Source of the DNA: Lates calcarifer
Taxonomy: Eukaryota > Chordata > Actinopteri > Centropomidae
DNA length: 64,000 nt
NCBI RefSeq assembly: GCF_001640805.2
Contig: NC_066844.1
Span: forward strand, 10,018,209 to 10,082,208
Reading direction: 5' to 3'
Each line of letters opens with the position of its first letter. Positions within the stretch are counted from its first letter, which is position 1. Below are positions 23,940 through 37,600 of this stretch, one piece after another. The notes below the pieces were generated by a model. The model did no database searches and had not been told where the DNA came from. It saw nothing but the letters and a program-made list of their open reading frames with translations. The translations under genes and the position numbers were made by a program.

Positions 23940-24260
23940 GATCTTTAAATCTGTGTACCTAGTAGTGCAGGTATTTGCCATTTCAGAAGGTTGGTGGTTT
24001 AATTCCAGGCTCCTCCAGTCACTGAAACAAAATGCAGTTTTACTGATTACCCCAATTGCAAACCATATTGTCATGCTCACCTATACAAATGCTAACAGAA
24101 AATATTAACATCTCACAAATATTTTCAAGTCCATGTATGGAAACATTTATGTGTATGCTTGTTTTCAAGCACTCTACAGTGTGGCTTCAGTGACGCACCC
24201 AGTAGAGCAGGTGTTTGCCATTCAGAAGGTTGGTGGCTTGATCCCTGGCTTATTTAGTCC
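23940..24260. repeat. Two SINE-like fragments with tRNA B-box
   Basis: Two short related pieces (about 23955-24020 and 24192-24253) share GTAG.GCAGGT.TTTGCCATT.CAGAAGGTTGGTGG. This is followed by a B-box-like GGTTTAATTCC or GGCTTGATCCC. A longer member of the family is at 38104-38342. Confidence 0.5.
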
Positions 24261-25118
24261 AACTTGCAATATTTAATTCTGCATTTAACTGTTTTTCTTT
24301 TCTACTACTCTTCCATGCTTTATGCTTCAGAAACCATCCAACTATCAAAATGTTTAGCTTTTCCTGGACAGTTATGCTATTTACACTAGCAATTTTGTTA
24401 TTTTGCTATTATTGGTATAAGAGCATTAGCACTAAAAACAGCCTATGAGTCTGAATGAAGTTAAGATACAGTCCAGAGAACTCCTCATTAAGCAAGTTAT
24501 GTTTATATCTTGTTTTATATCTTTATTCAGAACTTGTAATGCTATTCAATGGTAAGATAAGATCTTTTGTGAATACCACCCCAGGTACTCAGTAGACAAC
24601 ATCTTATGTTTTGACTTCCATGATTTCCACTTCAGGATCATGAACACACACAACACCAAATAATCTGGCCCGGACAACCTAGACCAGTGCCTCAGTGCAT
24701 CGTGTCCTATATTACAGCTGGGACTACAGATGTTAGGTTACAGGCCTACATATGAACATCTTGGAGGATTCAATATTAATGTTAGATTTTTGACAGAAGA
24801 ACACAATCCATCATTTTAAGAATACTTTATTACCTCAGTATGTGAGAATTCACATCCTTTCTTATTAAAAAAGTTAAGTCACTACAGTTAAATTTGAAAT
24901 CAGTATGATATTAACACACAAAATATGAAACATCCTTAAAATTGCTTCTTGCAAGCCTCTTCTACTGCCAAATTTATACAGCCCAATAATAGTTGCCCCT
25001 CGGGGTGGCTTGTCTATATCATCACTGAGCTTTTACTCCCATCTGAATTGATACTGTATGACAGAGCAAACCATCTATGCATTTGCGTCATTAGCTGCTT
25101 GTGTAGTGATAAACCATT
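24261..25118. other. Intergenic, nothing recognised
   Basis: No supported gene. The stretch GATAAGATCTTTTGTGAATA near 24555 has a diverged match near 33592, which hints at another dispersed repeat. Confidence 0.4.
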
Positions 25119-25490
25119 GGTGATCAGTCACAACATTAAAACCACTGACAGATTAAGTGAATAGCATTCATTACTCATTACAACGATGCTAGGAAACCTT
25201 GGGCCCTGACATTCATCTGGATGTGACTTGACACCACTCACCAAAACATTGTTAAAGACCAAGCACAGCCCATGGCATCAATGCTTCCCAACGGTAGGGG
25301 TTTCCCAGCAGGACAATGTGCCCAACACACTACTCAGAAATGGTTTGAGGAACATGACAAAGAGCCCAAGGCACTGATCTGGCCTCCAAAACTCACCAGA
25401 TTTCAATCTGATTGATTGGATTGGAGATCTGGTGCATTTGCCAACCAGGTCAATGCCTTGGGCGCTTGAGTCGTACCTGGTCGTACCTGT
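25119..25490 (+). mobile_element. Tc1-like transposon, heavily deleted
   Basis: Begins with GATCAGTCACAACATTAAAACCACTGACAG, the terminal repeat of a widespread teleost Tc1 family. It then jumps to internal pieces (GGAAACCTTGGGCCCTGACATTCA, AGCAGGACAATGTGCCCAAC, GGAACATGACAAAGAG). The distal terminal repeat and most coding sequence are missing. Confidence 0.75.
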
Positions 25491-25589
25491 CCTATGTCAA
25501 AGTCCATTTCCCAGTCGACATGGATTTCCTTTTGCATTCCCCTGAACCCATTCAGAAATCTCTGTGACCCCCAACCATACTCTAAAAGT

Positions 25590-26850
25590 AGTAACGCTTT
25601 ATATTAGGCTACACTTATTCACCATTAACTTGTTGCTTATTAGCATGCATATTGGCTGCTTATTAGTCATTATATAGCACTTATTAATCCCTTATTCTGC
25701 ACGATCATATTCTACAGCAACTAGGCCATTAACTAAGCGTTTTCCCTTGATAACCTCCTAATTACTGTTTATTGATAGTAGGTAAGGTAAACACAAAACA
25801 AAACAACAAAACACAAAACTACAAGTGTTAATGGTGTCCAAATAAGTCTAAATTAACTCAGAATATGTTCCCTATTTTAAAATGAGGTCTTGATCATAAC
25901 TTAAGTGCAAGTTCATAATGGCCTGTGAAGGTTTTTTTTTTAATCTTTGTTCAGTTATTAGTGCAAATGCTGAGTCAGCAAGTAAGTCATACTTACAAGT
26001 TGTAAGTACGATTGGCAATTTTCAGTTGTGTTTATTGTATAGCATCATACATAGAGATATGGTTGAAAATCTGTTTGATATTTTACACACCAAAAAGCCC
26101 AGTCAGTTGAAAATCATACATATGTATACATATATTTAGGCAGTACATTTGTTCTTAGCCTCGAGGAAAAAATATTTTATATCTGTTTGAAAATGTTGGA
26201 AGTAATCCATTAATAAAAAACAAAATTCTACTGTGCTGACTTTTGTTCTTCTATCATTAAATGGAAATAGAACCTGTGAATCTCAATAGACCTCCATTTT
26301 TTTCAGGGTGTAACCCATCATGTAAGAATACGGTCTGCTGATTGCAGTTGTTATGTGCTATAAACGGTTTACTAAGTGTGAAGAAGAGGAAACCTAAGAA
26401 TAGAGAACCTGTGTGGATTAATAGGTGTCAAACTACTAACAAATGATTTATTATCAAGACCTCACTTTAGAACAGGGAAAATATTCTGAGTTACAGAGAG
26501 TTAATTTAGACTTATTTGGATACCATTAACACTTGTAGTTTTGTGTTTTGTTATGTAAAAACAGACCGTATTTATCAAGTGTTAATAAGGGAGAATACTT
26601 TTCCAATGTTAATACTACTTTACAAGCTCCATATTGAGCAAAGCATATTACAACTTTCTTACTTACTGTCAATAAACAGTAATTAGCAGGTTATTGAAGC
26701 AAAAGCTCTTAGTTAATGGCGTAGTAACTGTAGAATATGATCATGCAGAATAAGGAATTAATAAGTGCTTTATAATAACTAATAAAGAGCCTGCATGGTA
26801 AGGAGCAACTAGTTGATGGTGAATAAGTATAGCCTAAAATTAAGTGTTAC
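25590..26850. mobile_element. Foldback element with 300-400-bp inverted arms and 8-bp target duplication
   Basis: The left arm (about 25590-25905) and right arm (about 26445-26850, inverted) align along their full length; the right arm has about 100 extra bases. Ends read GTAACGCTTTATATTAGGCT and GTAACACTTAATTTTAGGCT. CTAAAAGT flanks both sides exactly (25582-25589 and 26851-26858). The 540-base centre has no protein. The structure suggests a non-autonomous element mobilised by a hAT-type enzyme. Confidence 0.8.
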
Positions 26851-26858
26851 CTAAAAGT

Positions 26859-27455
26859 TTATCTAAATCTTTTCCATTTAAATAAGAAAAATATTAGCAA
26901 TCATTAGCTTTTGTATGAAAAGTCTCTGTGCTCCAACTGAAGCAGAACAGCATGACAAGGTCAACTATACCTACTGAACCAGCAATAGTATAATTAATTT
27001 GTAACTGTAACAACTTGACATTAAATGCCATACAGACCTTTTGGCACTTAAAGAAGTGCCACCTTGTGTTTAATACAAGAACTCTATACCAAGCATGATG
27101 TCAATACCAATGTTCAAAGGAGAACAAAGTGAACCATGATTTAATACATTGTTCAAAACCTAAAAGGAATGTTGTAAAATATACAAAATAGAATCGCACA
27201 GTGAAATACTATGACACACTAACATTCCACTTCATCTCTGTATGGAAGGATTTTTGATTTTCCTCTACCATCTTTCCAGTGACTTGTACACTATACAAAC
27301 ATCCACACGAACAAGTAGAAAAGCCAGAAAGCAAAACAGAGAAAGCTTTCACTAAATCTGGATTGAACTACCTTAAAACACTGCAACGAGCAGGTTCTAT
27401 CTCCCAGTCTTTAACAAAGGAAAGAAAATAATGAACGAGAAATGTCTGGAATATC

Positions 27456-27500
<45 letters not shown>

Positions 27501-28208
27501 CACTCCAAATGAGATGTCCAGCAGGTGTTACTTTATATCATCTGAGCTGTGCTGCTGACCTGGTAGTTTCACCTGATGGAAAGGTACCTAGTAGTGTTTT
27601 TGTTAGGGTCAATAATGTCACAGAAAAAGAGAGAAACTGATACAGCACAGTGGGTGAGGTAGAGAATGGCAGTGACATATAAAACCCAGTAATTTGCTTT
27701 GAGTGAAGTCAACAATATTGTGGTCATGGTTTCCCTCTTAAACGTGAAAACGTTATCTTGAGGATCAGTTCACTGTATTTTCAAAATACTGCTCCCTGTA
27801 ACATCCAAAATATAAAAACCAGTTACTTCAAAACTTTGTTGTAGTAACCAGAAATTTAAGATGTAGACTGAAAACCAGGGCAACATGGGGTGTGCACGCA
27901 CACACACACATATAAATTACTTCTGAGAATACAGCAACGTAAAAACACAGAAGATATGAGAGGTACCTCATCTTAAAATTTACTCCAGAGGGAAAATACT
28001 CTTATAAAATCCCCCTTTGTTAAGTCTTCAGATCAAGTCAGCTGACTGAGAACCAGCTGGACCTTTATACATGAGAGCTGCTGTGTAAGATAACAAGTCC
28101 AGCATGTTTTGTACCGACATAACACTCAGTTTCCAAAGGTCTCTTCATAAACAGCATGGCAGTGGGCTGGAGTGGTGTCTTTTATATGTCCCCCCCTCCT
28201 TTTCTAGG
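26859..28208. other. Intergenic and possible plexin 3' flank
   Basis: Contains a GT microsatellite and a short CA run near 27898-27910. No coding exon was recognised. Confidence 0.4.
27457..27498. repeat. GT microsatellite
   Basis: About 21 uninterrupted GT units. Confidence 0.95.
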
Positions 28209-28214
28209 TTTATT
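28209..28214 (-). terminator. Candidate polyadenylation signal of plexin-B1
   Basis: Plus-strand tttatt reads AATAAA on the minus strand, about 300 bases after the stop codon. A longer 3' UTR using other signals is possible. Confidence 0.35.
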
Positions 28215-28514
28215 CGGTGTCCATCTATCCCTCTGAACTGCATAAATGCATCCACCAAAAGAGGTGCTGGGATATGACCTTTAATGCCACCTTCAATCTT
28301 CTGACCTGAATTAAGTTAAAAAAAATAAAAAAAAAAAAAACTCACAGCAGCTCGTCTCTCACCTTTCCTCTTGAAAAGGAAGTCTGTCTATATTCCCATT
28401 TATCTATACATTGCACTCCTGCTTTTCAGTTCAACCTGCGGGCTGCAAGTTTAATTTGCCTCCCACACTCCCACCCCACTCTTTTTGCTGTGACACTGGC
28501 AGATGTTTCCTCTG

Positions 28515-28619
28515 TCACAAGTCAGTGACTTTATTCTCCACTGCAGCAGCGATCTGCTGCAGCCTGTAGCCGAGCTGCATCTTCTGGGCTGTGGTGTCCT
28601 CCTCCAGTGCCGTGATGAT
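28515..28619 (-). CDS. plxnb1: plxnb1 last coding exon with PDZ-binding tail
   Basis: Encodes [20 protein letters not shown] then [14 protein letters not shown] and TGA (28515-28517). The VTDL C-terminus recruits PDZ-RhoGEF and LARG in mammals, the route from plexin-B to RhoA. Confidence 0.96.
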   Translation of the reverse strand: MITALEEDTTAQKMQLGYRLQQIAAAVENKVTDL

Positions 28620-31600
28620 CTGATGATTAGATGACAAATGGGTGGTTAAAAGGAGAAAGAGGTAAAGAGGAGAAAGGGTTGATAAGATATGAATGATAAA
28701 CACAAAAATAAGATTTGATTCTGTAAGCTGACATGTAGTAGTGGATAGAGAAAAAAAGAAAAACAAAAAAAACACACACTCCATTAGCCAACATTTAAAG
28801 ACCGATGTAAAAAAATCTATTAAAGTCATATTGAAAAACTTTACGGGAAATTCTGTATCATGAATTTCAAAGGGAATTTCAACAATACAGCATCTTAACT
28901 GAAAAATAGTGGATGTCCTGTCTGACCTACTTTAATTTCAGTGTATACATTTATTTACCCTTCATGTCATACGTAATCAAATTATTGTGAAACTAAACAT
29001 TCGTGTCAGCCTGATTTGCATACTTCACTGGACTTCCTAAAGCTTCCCAGCATCCTCCCAGGTTGTTAAATCTAATATTGTTTTCCAGTCATAGAACACA
29101 TACATATACTAGCTACAGCTACACCAAGTCTGTCCTACTGTCACCTGTCCTGACTGTCAGCAGTGAGACACAGGAATATTTTGTGACATTGTGCGCATTC
29201 CTGGAATGAAGGGTTGCAGATAGTGTTCAAGACAAAATAATGTACACATTATGAAACAGTGCTGGTGTATGATATTGATGTACTTTTAGACAGTGTGCAT
29301 AATCTTTGATATCATTGTTAGTTCACATCAATTCACATTACTGGTCATAAGATTCTAGATTAAATAAAAAAACAATGAAAAATGTAAATACAGCTATGTA
29401 TCTTTTTTTTATAGTTTATTTTAAAGTAACTTTCCACAATAAATAATTTATTGAAAATGCTGTTTCTGGACTGTGTTTTTGCATAAAAAAAACCACACCC
29501 TAAGAGTCCAAACTAGCAGGAATACAATACTTAACATAGATTTAATCGTTGCCGTCAGAACCCCCACCTACAAAAAGATTGGCAAATAGGAGGCTGATAG
29601 ACTCGAATATCCCTAACTGAGAGTCACAAATTTTGTCAAACTACTAGTGGCCCATTGTCAGCAGCCCAAATAGAAATAATCAAAACAAACTCTTATATTA
29701 AAGAGCACGGTCAACTGCACTTCACAAGATGCTATTAATATCTGTTGCAACTCATTTTTGCCTTTTGGGTATCGCGGCAGACCACAATGTCTTTTGTATA
29801 TGATACCACTGGCAGGCGCAAAAGTAGAAAAAGCAAACTGTGACTGCAGAAGCATCCTTAATTTTTCCTCTGTGAGCGTAAAACATCTCCACAACAACAA
29901 AACAATCAAACCAAAGAAATAAGCTTCATAAACATCTATGCCTGTTCCTACTTCAGGCAGAAGATGTGACTTTTAACATTTCACACTCACCTCCAGAACT
30001 TAGTGTAAACAAAAATTAGCACGAAGATATTATATTGTGATCTTTTTTTTTTGTGTTTTTTTTTTTTTTTTACACGTGTTTGCATTGTGCCACGATATCT
30101 GTTACACCCCTACCGAAGAACCAGAATGAGTGATAAACACACCTGATCATAGTATTTGTTGATGTATTTGTAGAGCTCATGCAGTGCAACCAGGTAATTC
30201 AGCTCTCCAGTGTAGTTCTGAAACACAAACCATTCAGGTTAGACGTCACATTGTGTGTTTACTTCTTTACACTGTTGGCTCTGAGGTGTGGCTGCTCTCA
30301 CCCTGGACAGTTCAGCCAGTGCAGAGTTCATCTCCTGGTCACTGGCTGAGATGGTCTGCCTGATGTCAGCATAGTACCTGTAATAATGAGCATTATCGTG
30401 ACTTTCACAAATGTGACACTTTAAAAATGTTTTTGTTTTAAAGATTACATTCTTGGTTTTTTTCTTTTACTTGATAGTCAGTAAAGATAAGGGACAGGAA
30501 TCATGGAGAGAGAGTATTCCAAATTATATCATATTTTGAGTTTTATCTTGTGTTGTCAAAGGAACAGTTAGAGATAAGGGTTTAATTAAATCTGAACCCA
30601 CCTTTCTACCATCTGCTTGTATCGGGGAATATCTCTGGCATACAGCAGCTTGTTGATGGGAGAGTCCTGTTTAAATTGAAACAAAGGAATGAGAACCAAA
30701 TTCCGGAAGCTGCTTCAAGACAACGCCAGATGTGACAGCTGTAAAGCCACTGTACCACCTGAATCTTAAAAATAAATGTTCATGAGCAACTAAACTAGGG
30801 ATGTGCCGATACCGATACCAGCATTGGGTATCTGTCCGATACCCTGTTCCTGTACTTGTACTCGTATTCATAAAAGTGTCCCGATACCACAGCACCCGGT
30901 ACCACTTTACGGCAGCGAGACGTTCGAAGGGGGTGGTCAGGTGCTAATTGAGAGCAAGGAGGAGCAATGTCGGCGGTGTGGAGGTATTTCAAAGTAGATG
31001 ATGGTGACAAAAGTAAAGCGGACTGCAAATTATGCTCTGCAAAGTTGTCAAGAGGAGGGATGAAAGCGAATACTTTCAACACAAGCAATCTGATGAAACA
31101 TCTAAAAAAACAGCAGCACTGTGGAAAGTGAAAGGCTTTTTAGCTCAGTGTCCTACATTGTAGATGAAAACTGAAACAGACTAACAGCTGATAATGCAGA
31201 GAAGCTGCTTTTCATTAAAAAAAAAAAAAACCCTGCCCCTCACTTTTTCAAAATAGACTTAGTTCTCACAGACAGACGTTGCTGATTACATGATAATGCC
31301 TTTGTTGTTCTGCCACTGTTATATGTTGGTACAGTTATATTTCAGGGCTATATTTAAGTGAAATATGTGGCAAGGCTGTTTGCTAAAAAAAAAAAGATGC
31401 AGTTGAATGTTAAAATGTCAATAACAGTACTTCTATTTGAGTAAAATGTGTGGCAATGCCATATATAATGGAATGCTCAAATGTCAGTCACTTCTTACAG
31501 CCAGAGAATGAAACAATATCTGATGAAAAAAAAAATGTTTTCAAGTAAAAGTGTAACGGCATTAATAAGGCAAGTACTCAAATGTAAGTGTACTTGTAAT

Positions 31601-34600
31601 TGAATTGGAAAAATGTGGTATCAGTGCATCCCTAACTAGAACACAATTTACAGCCTTGACCTTTCCTCCTTTGTGAGGATCTTTTCATCTTCCAAAATTT
31701 GTGTACACCTAAAAAAATCTTGAAAAAATATAGTAAGTAAGTAACCTAACTGTTAGTATTAGTATCAGTATTAGCAAGAAGCTGCTTCATGCTCCCTCCC
31801 CAGAATCATCCTCACCCGTCCCAATTTGTGCTCAGCAATGGTGCAGGAGTCCATGAAGGTCTGGGCGATGACAGAGAGCACAGCGTCCACATGGTCCGAT
31901 GCCTGGACATCAAATATAAACTGGGGGTTCTTCAAAATGTTGATCCAGAAGCGCAGAGGCAGACTGAAGAAACAGAGGAGACATTAATATCATACCTACT
32001 TCCCTGGTCACACCAATTTGTTGTTTCAAATAGTTGACCTTACTCTGTAAAGTGCCTTGAGGTAACGGGTACGTTATTATTGGGCACTATATAAATAAAT
32101 CTTTTTTCACTGTTCTACTTGACTATCCATTTGACCACCAGGCTCCCTGTGTTTGTGTGTGTATACGAGATATGGCTATTAAATAACGAGACTAATCCTG
32201 TAATAGAATTTTATTGAACATGAACATTTTTTCAATGTCTTTCTCCCTTCAACATAATCCCCTTCTGCATCAACACACTACTGCATTCGGATCTTCCACT
32301 GATCAAAGCAGTGCAGTAGGTCTTCTTCGGACAGTTGTCCCAGAACCTCTGTCGTTCTTTCCTTAACTTCTGACACAGACTTAAAATGTGTTCCTTTGAG
32401 CACAGATTTGATCTTAGGAAACAAGAAAAAGTCACATGGTGCTAGATCAGGTGAAAAGGCAGGGTGATCAAGCACTGTGATTTGTTTTTGGGCCAGAAAC
32501 TGCTTTACCCAGAGAGCAGTGTGAGCTGATGTGCAGAAGTTTTGGGATAACTTTTGTCATGTTCAAGTTTTCATCCAAATTGCTGAACTGTCTTTTATCA
32601 ATGGAGACCATTTCTGCTATCAATCTCATACCTGAGTCGTTGATCTGAACGATTTGTTCAATTTGTTGAATGTTTTCAGAAGTTTTTGATGTGCATGGGT
32701 GCCCAGAACGTTCAACGTGTTGGAAATCCTCTCCACCTTCACAAAATCTTTCATGCCATTCAAACACACATGTACGTGACATGCACTGTTCTCCCAAATT
32801 CCAAGTTAATGCGCTGCTCAGCTTGTAAGCTAATAATTTTCTGACTCCTTAGCAAAAACACATGCACCTCGATCAGTTGCCAGCAGAGAACTAAAGACAT
32901 CACTTATTGGAAACTTACAGCAGTTGTGCGTGAATATCAAACCATTAATATATAACACTCGGTGTGACTGTGAACCACGTGGTTTTATCCTCATAAGCAG
33001 AGTCTCATTATTTAATAGCCATACCCCAGATACTGTACCTGTTAGTCTTCCAAATGTGGATTGTCTCCGGGTCAGAGATGCCATGTTGTCCTGCCTGGTC
33101 ATCCAGCAGGTCAAAAAAATATTTGACAGCCAGTGGGACAGGACGGCTGGTGCTAAGGATCACTGTGAATAGATCATCTACAAACTTCTGCAAGGTGCCC
33201 TGAGGAAGGACAAAGAGGAGAGTGTGAAGTTTGTCAGTGTTTTAACACTGGGCATATATGTATGTGCAGCATGTGAGTGTGTTTATCTGTATATAGGCTG
33301 GATTTCCATTAGAATGATCAAATTCAAACAACTAAATGGAAATGGCAAATACTTATCTAACTTGTGAATATTATAAAACACACTATCAACATCCATTAAG
33401 GGTTGTTCTGTTTGTTCCTCACACTTCTGAGAATAAATTAAGATTTTCACATTGATGGACACACACACCAGTCACCTGTCAAACACCAGTCACTGTGGGT
33501 GTTGTGAGAAAGTTCACTTGTGATGTCATGAGTGAACATAGCAACAGGTCAAGCCCACTCCTTCTCTTAGCTTAGGAGTTAGTGCTAAGATAAGATCCTT
33601 TGTGAATATGGTTCCTGGTCAACATTACAATCATTATAACACATCATGATCATATGTTTAATTGAAACCTGAATCTCACTTTTCAACTCAATCCAACTTT
33701 TAGACTTTGTAACTTGTCAAAAACTGACATAAAACTACAATTAGCCTTGTCAGTACATGGAAACCTGTGTGTGTGTGTGTGTACCTTCATGGACAGTAGG
33801 CGGGTCAAGTAGATCTCAGGGATAGCCTTGGCTCTCTCTCTCTCCCTCAAGCTACCTCTGCGGTGTTTGGGCAGCTCAGGCTCCTCGCTGGCTTTCACCA
33901 GATGCCACAGCCGCACTCCACCCTCATCTGCATCCTCCAGCATTGGTGTTTCTGCACGGGTCAATATTTTTAAAGATTTATTTGGTAGAATTTATCGACC
34001 CATCATGCCCTACATCACCTTTAGATATGGAGAAGGTTCATTACTTTATTTTATTTTTAATTAATTAGAGAAACTTATATGGATTTACTTAGTTAGATTA
34101 CTAGTATCAATTAGATTCAAAATTTTAGGAGAACAGGAGGATAAAAACAGAAACTTTACTACTGCAGTTGTACACATAGAAAGGTGGTTAATTAAAATTT
34201 GGAGTTTAGTAGATGCTAAAAGGATTCTTGGCAATGGCAATAAGGAGAAAGTGATCAAGATTAATTATTATACAATACTGTTCTCATGTTAACTCACTCT
34301 CTCCTGCTACGTAATCATGGTTGTCGTGATGAATGTGTTTGTTGTGGCGAGGGACCAGCGCTACTGTTGCACCATCTGGGACCTAAGGAACAATGAGAAA
34401 CACACACTTAGCATTAAATCACTACCAACCACCTCTTAACTTCTAGCAAGAGAAGCGTTTTCTTGTAAGAGGAAGCATGTTAGTTAAGTATGATCTCTGA
34501 CCTTGTAGTGCTGCAGTGTGTTTAGTCGCTTCCAGTTGCCCTGACCCACAGATGTTAAATCTTCGTCTGACAGAATGAGATGGCCAGCAACACCAGACCT

Positions 34601-37600
34601 CCACTCTGAAGAAGACACAACAGCAGATCATCAGCACAGTGTGTGTAAATCAGTTGGCGTTGGTGCCATAGTCACAGTACTCCACACCAGGTTTTTATAC
34701 TCCACAGCATCAGAGTGAAATACTGGGTAAACTTGACTTGTTTAAAAATGAATTTGGGCATTCACACTTTCATATGTTTTCCAGTGTTAATTCCAGTGCA
34801 GTGACAACTTGAGTGGAAGAGCAGATTATGAGCACTCCTTGTATTTATTCTTGTCCTGCTGTAGGGGGTGACAAAGCTCAACAAATATACCAAAAAAGAG
34901 CCATGAAGCCATGTGTGCTAATGCTGATTTTTTTTCACTTTGCTTTCACTGATAAAAGTATGAACATCAAAAACATTTGAATATATTTAATCTAAAAAGA
35001 GATCTGTTCTGACTCTTAGATGTGCGATGTGGTGTGAAAGAATTCTTACCCAGGTCTAGTGAATCAGCATGGGGTCGGTGGGAGAAGAATGTGCCCTTGA
35101 ACACCTGATCCAGCAACTTCTCTTTCACCTGTGTGATGGTGTCACAGTCAAGCACTTTCGAGGGCAGTGGCTGGGTCTCATTCAGTCCTCCACCCTGCAC
35201 TAACACATTCAGAGTCTGCAAAAGGTGAAAAGAGAGGTGAGAGAATGGTAGATGGAGTAATGAAAGTCAAAATTCATTTAAAGTCACAGTTCTCCTCACC
35301 AGGGTTTTATACTCCACATCTTCTCGCAGCAGGCGGTTGTCATTGAGGGTGTACTTGGCCTTGCCGGTTACAACATCCACTGGTCCTTTATCTACCTGAT
35401 GCTTTATGGCCCTGAACAACATGTAGAGAGGCTCTCCTGCTGAGTCCTGCACAAACATACAAACATACACACAGACAGACACACACACACACATACACAC
35501 ACAGTGTCATGAAAACCAACTTCAAGAAAACTGTGCCAGGGATATAACAAGGTTGTTTTCAAGTGACTGCAATTTTCATCCCTACTGGGCAAGTGATATG
35601 TCATGTCAGGGTCCCCAGTTAAGAAACACACACACACACACACACACACACTGCAGGAGACAGCACACTTATTTTATTAGTTTATAGTTGTATCAGAATT
35701 ATGAAAAATGTCTTATGTGTTGACTGACCCTGAGGAAAGCGTACAGGCAGATTGACATCCAGTTAGTCAGCAGCTTCTCCACCACTGTCTCTGTTCTACA
35801 GAGAAAAAACACAGAGAGTTGTACCACCGCAAAACATTTTTAAAACACACTTTTACCGGTCTATCTTCTTCTTACCGTCGCAGCATCAGTTTGGGGTTTT
35901 TGGCCACGTATTGCTCCACCAGATCATTCAGGAGAGTTTTGAGGATGTCTGTGAAATATTCTAATTTGCCATGAAGTGCCACTGTCAGCAGGGAGGCCAC
36001 ATAAGCTCGGTCTCTGGGGGAGAAAGTCCGCTGGCTCTCCAGTGTGTGAATGAACTAAAAGGAAGAGACAAGGCAAGTTATCCTCCCTTCTCAAAATGTA
36101 TGCACTCTCTACAAAGTTTCAGTTCACCCATAACACTGATGGTGACAATGACTACCGTGGTGAGGAAGAGTTTGCTGTTGAGTAAGTTGGAGAGCTGCAC
36201 CAGCCCCTGCTCCACTGTCTGCCTTCGACACTCCTGAACATCCAGGTCTCGCCTCAGTGGAGATTCTCGGTGGCCTGGGAAGAAAATGCGTTCGGCATAC
36301 ATCCGGTAGTCAAGGAAAGGGATACCTGATCCCACAAGGTCACTGGACATGTCCATCATCTCGGTCATCAAGTCTGTGACAGGGTGAATGAGAAGGGGTG
36401 AAAGGTCAGAGGGTGTTGTTCTACTGAGATCTCAAGCCTCTGTAGCAGCCATGTGGGATGTAAGGAACATTTCATCCAGAAGGAGTGATGAAATAGGATC
36501 ATTTCATAGGGATATTGCGATAACAAAGTTGACTTGTCAGCCTCCACAAAGTAAAACAAAATTTCTTGCTCTTCTGTTTCTGGCTCTTCTCTCAAAGTCT
36601 CCTTGCTCCTTAGTCATGTAACTTTACTACTCTTATACACTTACCTGTGAACTCTTTCTTGCAGCGGTCTCTCACACTGGTCTCCAAATTCTCAAGTTGG
36701 ATCTGGACCTTCTTGTAGTCCCTCAGGGCCTGCTTACTTTTTCTCCTGACACCAACACAGACAGAGGCAGAGAGTTAACAGACACAGGGAACAGAGGACA
36801 AGTAATACTAGTTTCACACTGGATTAGTGGGAATCCAGTGGAATTGTAAAAATGAACAAAAAAACTCATCAGAGTTCCATCGTGATAGCAACAAATGTTG
36901 GTTTGTCTGAAATTCCGTAACACATTAAGCTGTAACTGTGAACTCAAATGAGTAAAACTGGGTGGTCAATGCAATGAAACCTGTTAATGCACATAGATTG
37001 GATGGGAAGTATCCATCTCCAGGTGTCTCCACAGACACTCTATGGGGTTTAAGTTAGGGCTTTATCTGGGGCAATCAAGAGCAGTCATTGTTCAGAAACA
37101 AACTATGCATTGGGTCATTGTTGTGCTGACAGGACTCTGGAACAGGTTTTCTTTCTTTTCTGATCAGTCTCCCTGTTCCTGCCACTGATAAGCACCCAGA
37201 TAGCATGACGCTGCCACGATCATGCGTCACTGTAGGGATGGTATTAGCCAGATCATGAGCAGTGCCTAGTGTTTGCCAGACATAGTGCTTGGAGTTTTTT
37301 CACAAAGAGTTTCCTTCAAATGGACTGTCATATGCCTTTAACAAAGGGGCTTCTGTCTAGCCATTCTACCATACAGTTCTGATGAATGGAATGCTGCTGA
37401 GATGGTCATCCTTGTGGCAGGCTCTCCCATCTCTACAGAGGACCTCTTAAGCAGTTAAGAGTGACCACTGGGTTCTTGGTTTCCTCCCTGACCAAGGCCA
37501 TTCTCATCTGATTAGTCAGGAAAAGTCCTAGTTCCAAACTTCTTCCATTCCATTCAAAGATTTAGCAATGCTTTTTTACTCTTGCTCTTGTCTGACCTTA

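Noticed and set aside
32232..32797. An expressed host gene from the mariner transposase frames
   Set aside because: The frames are broken by stops and shifts, the element is shortened, and there is no sign of selection or a host fusion exon.
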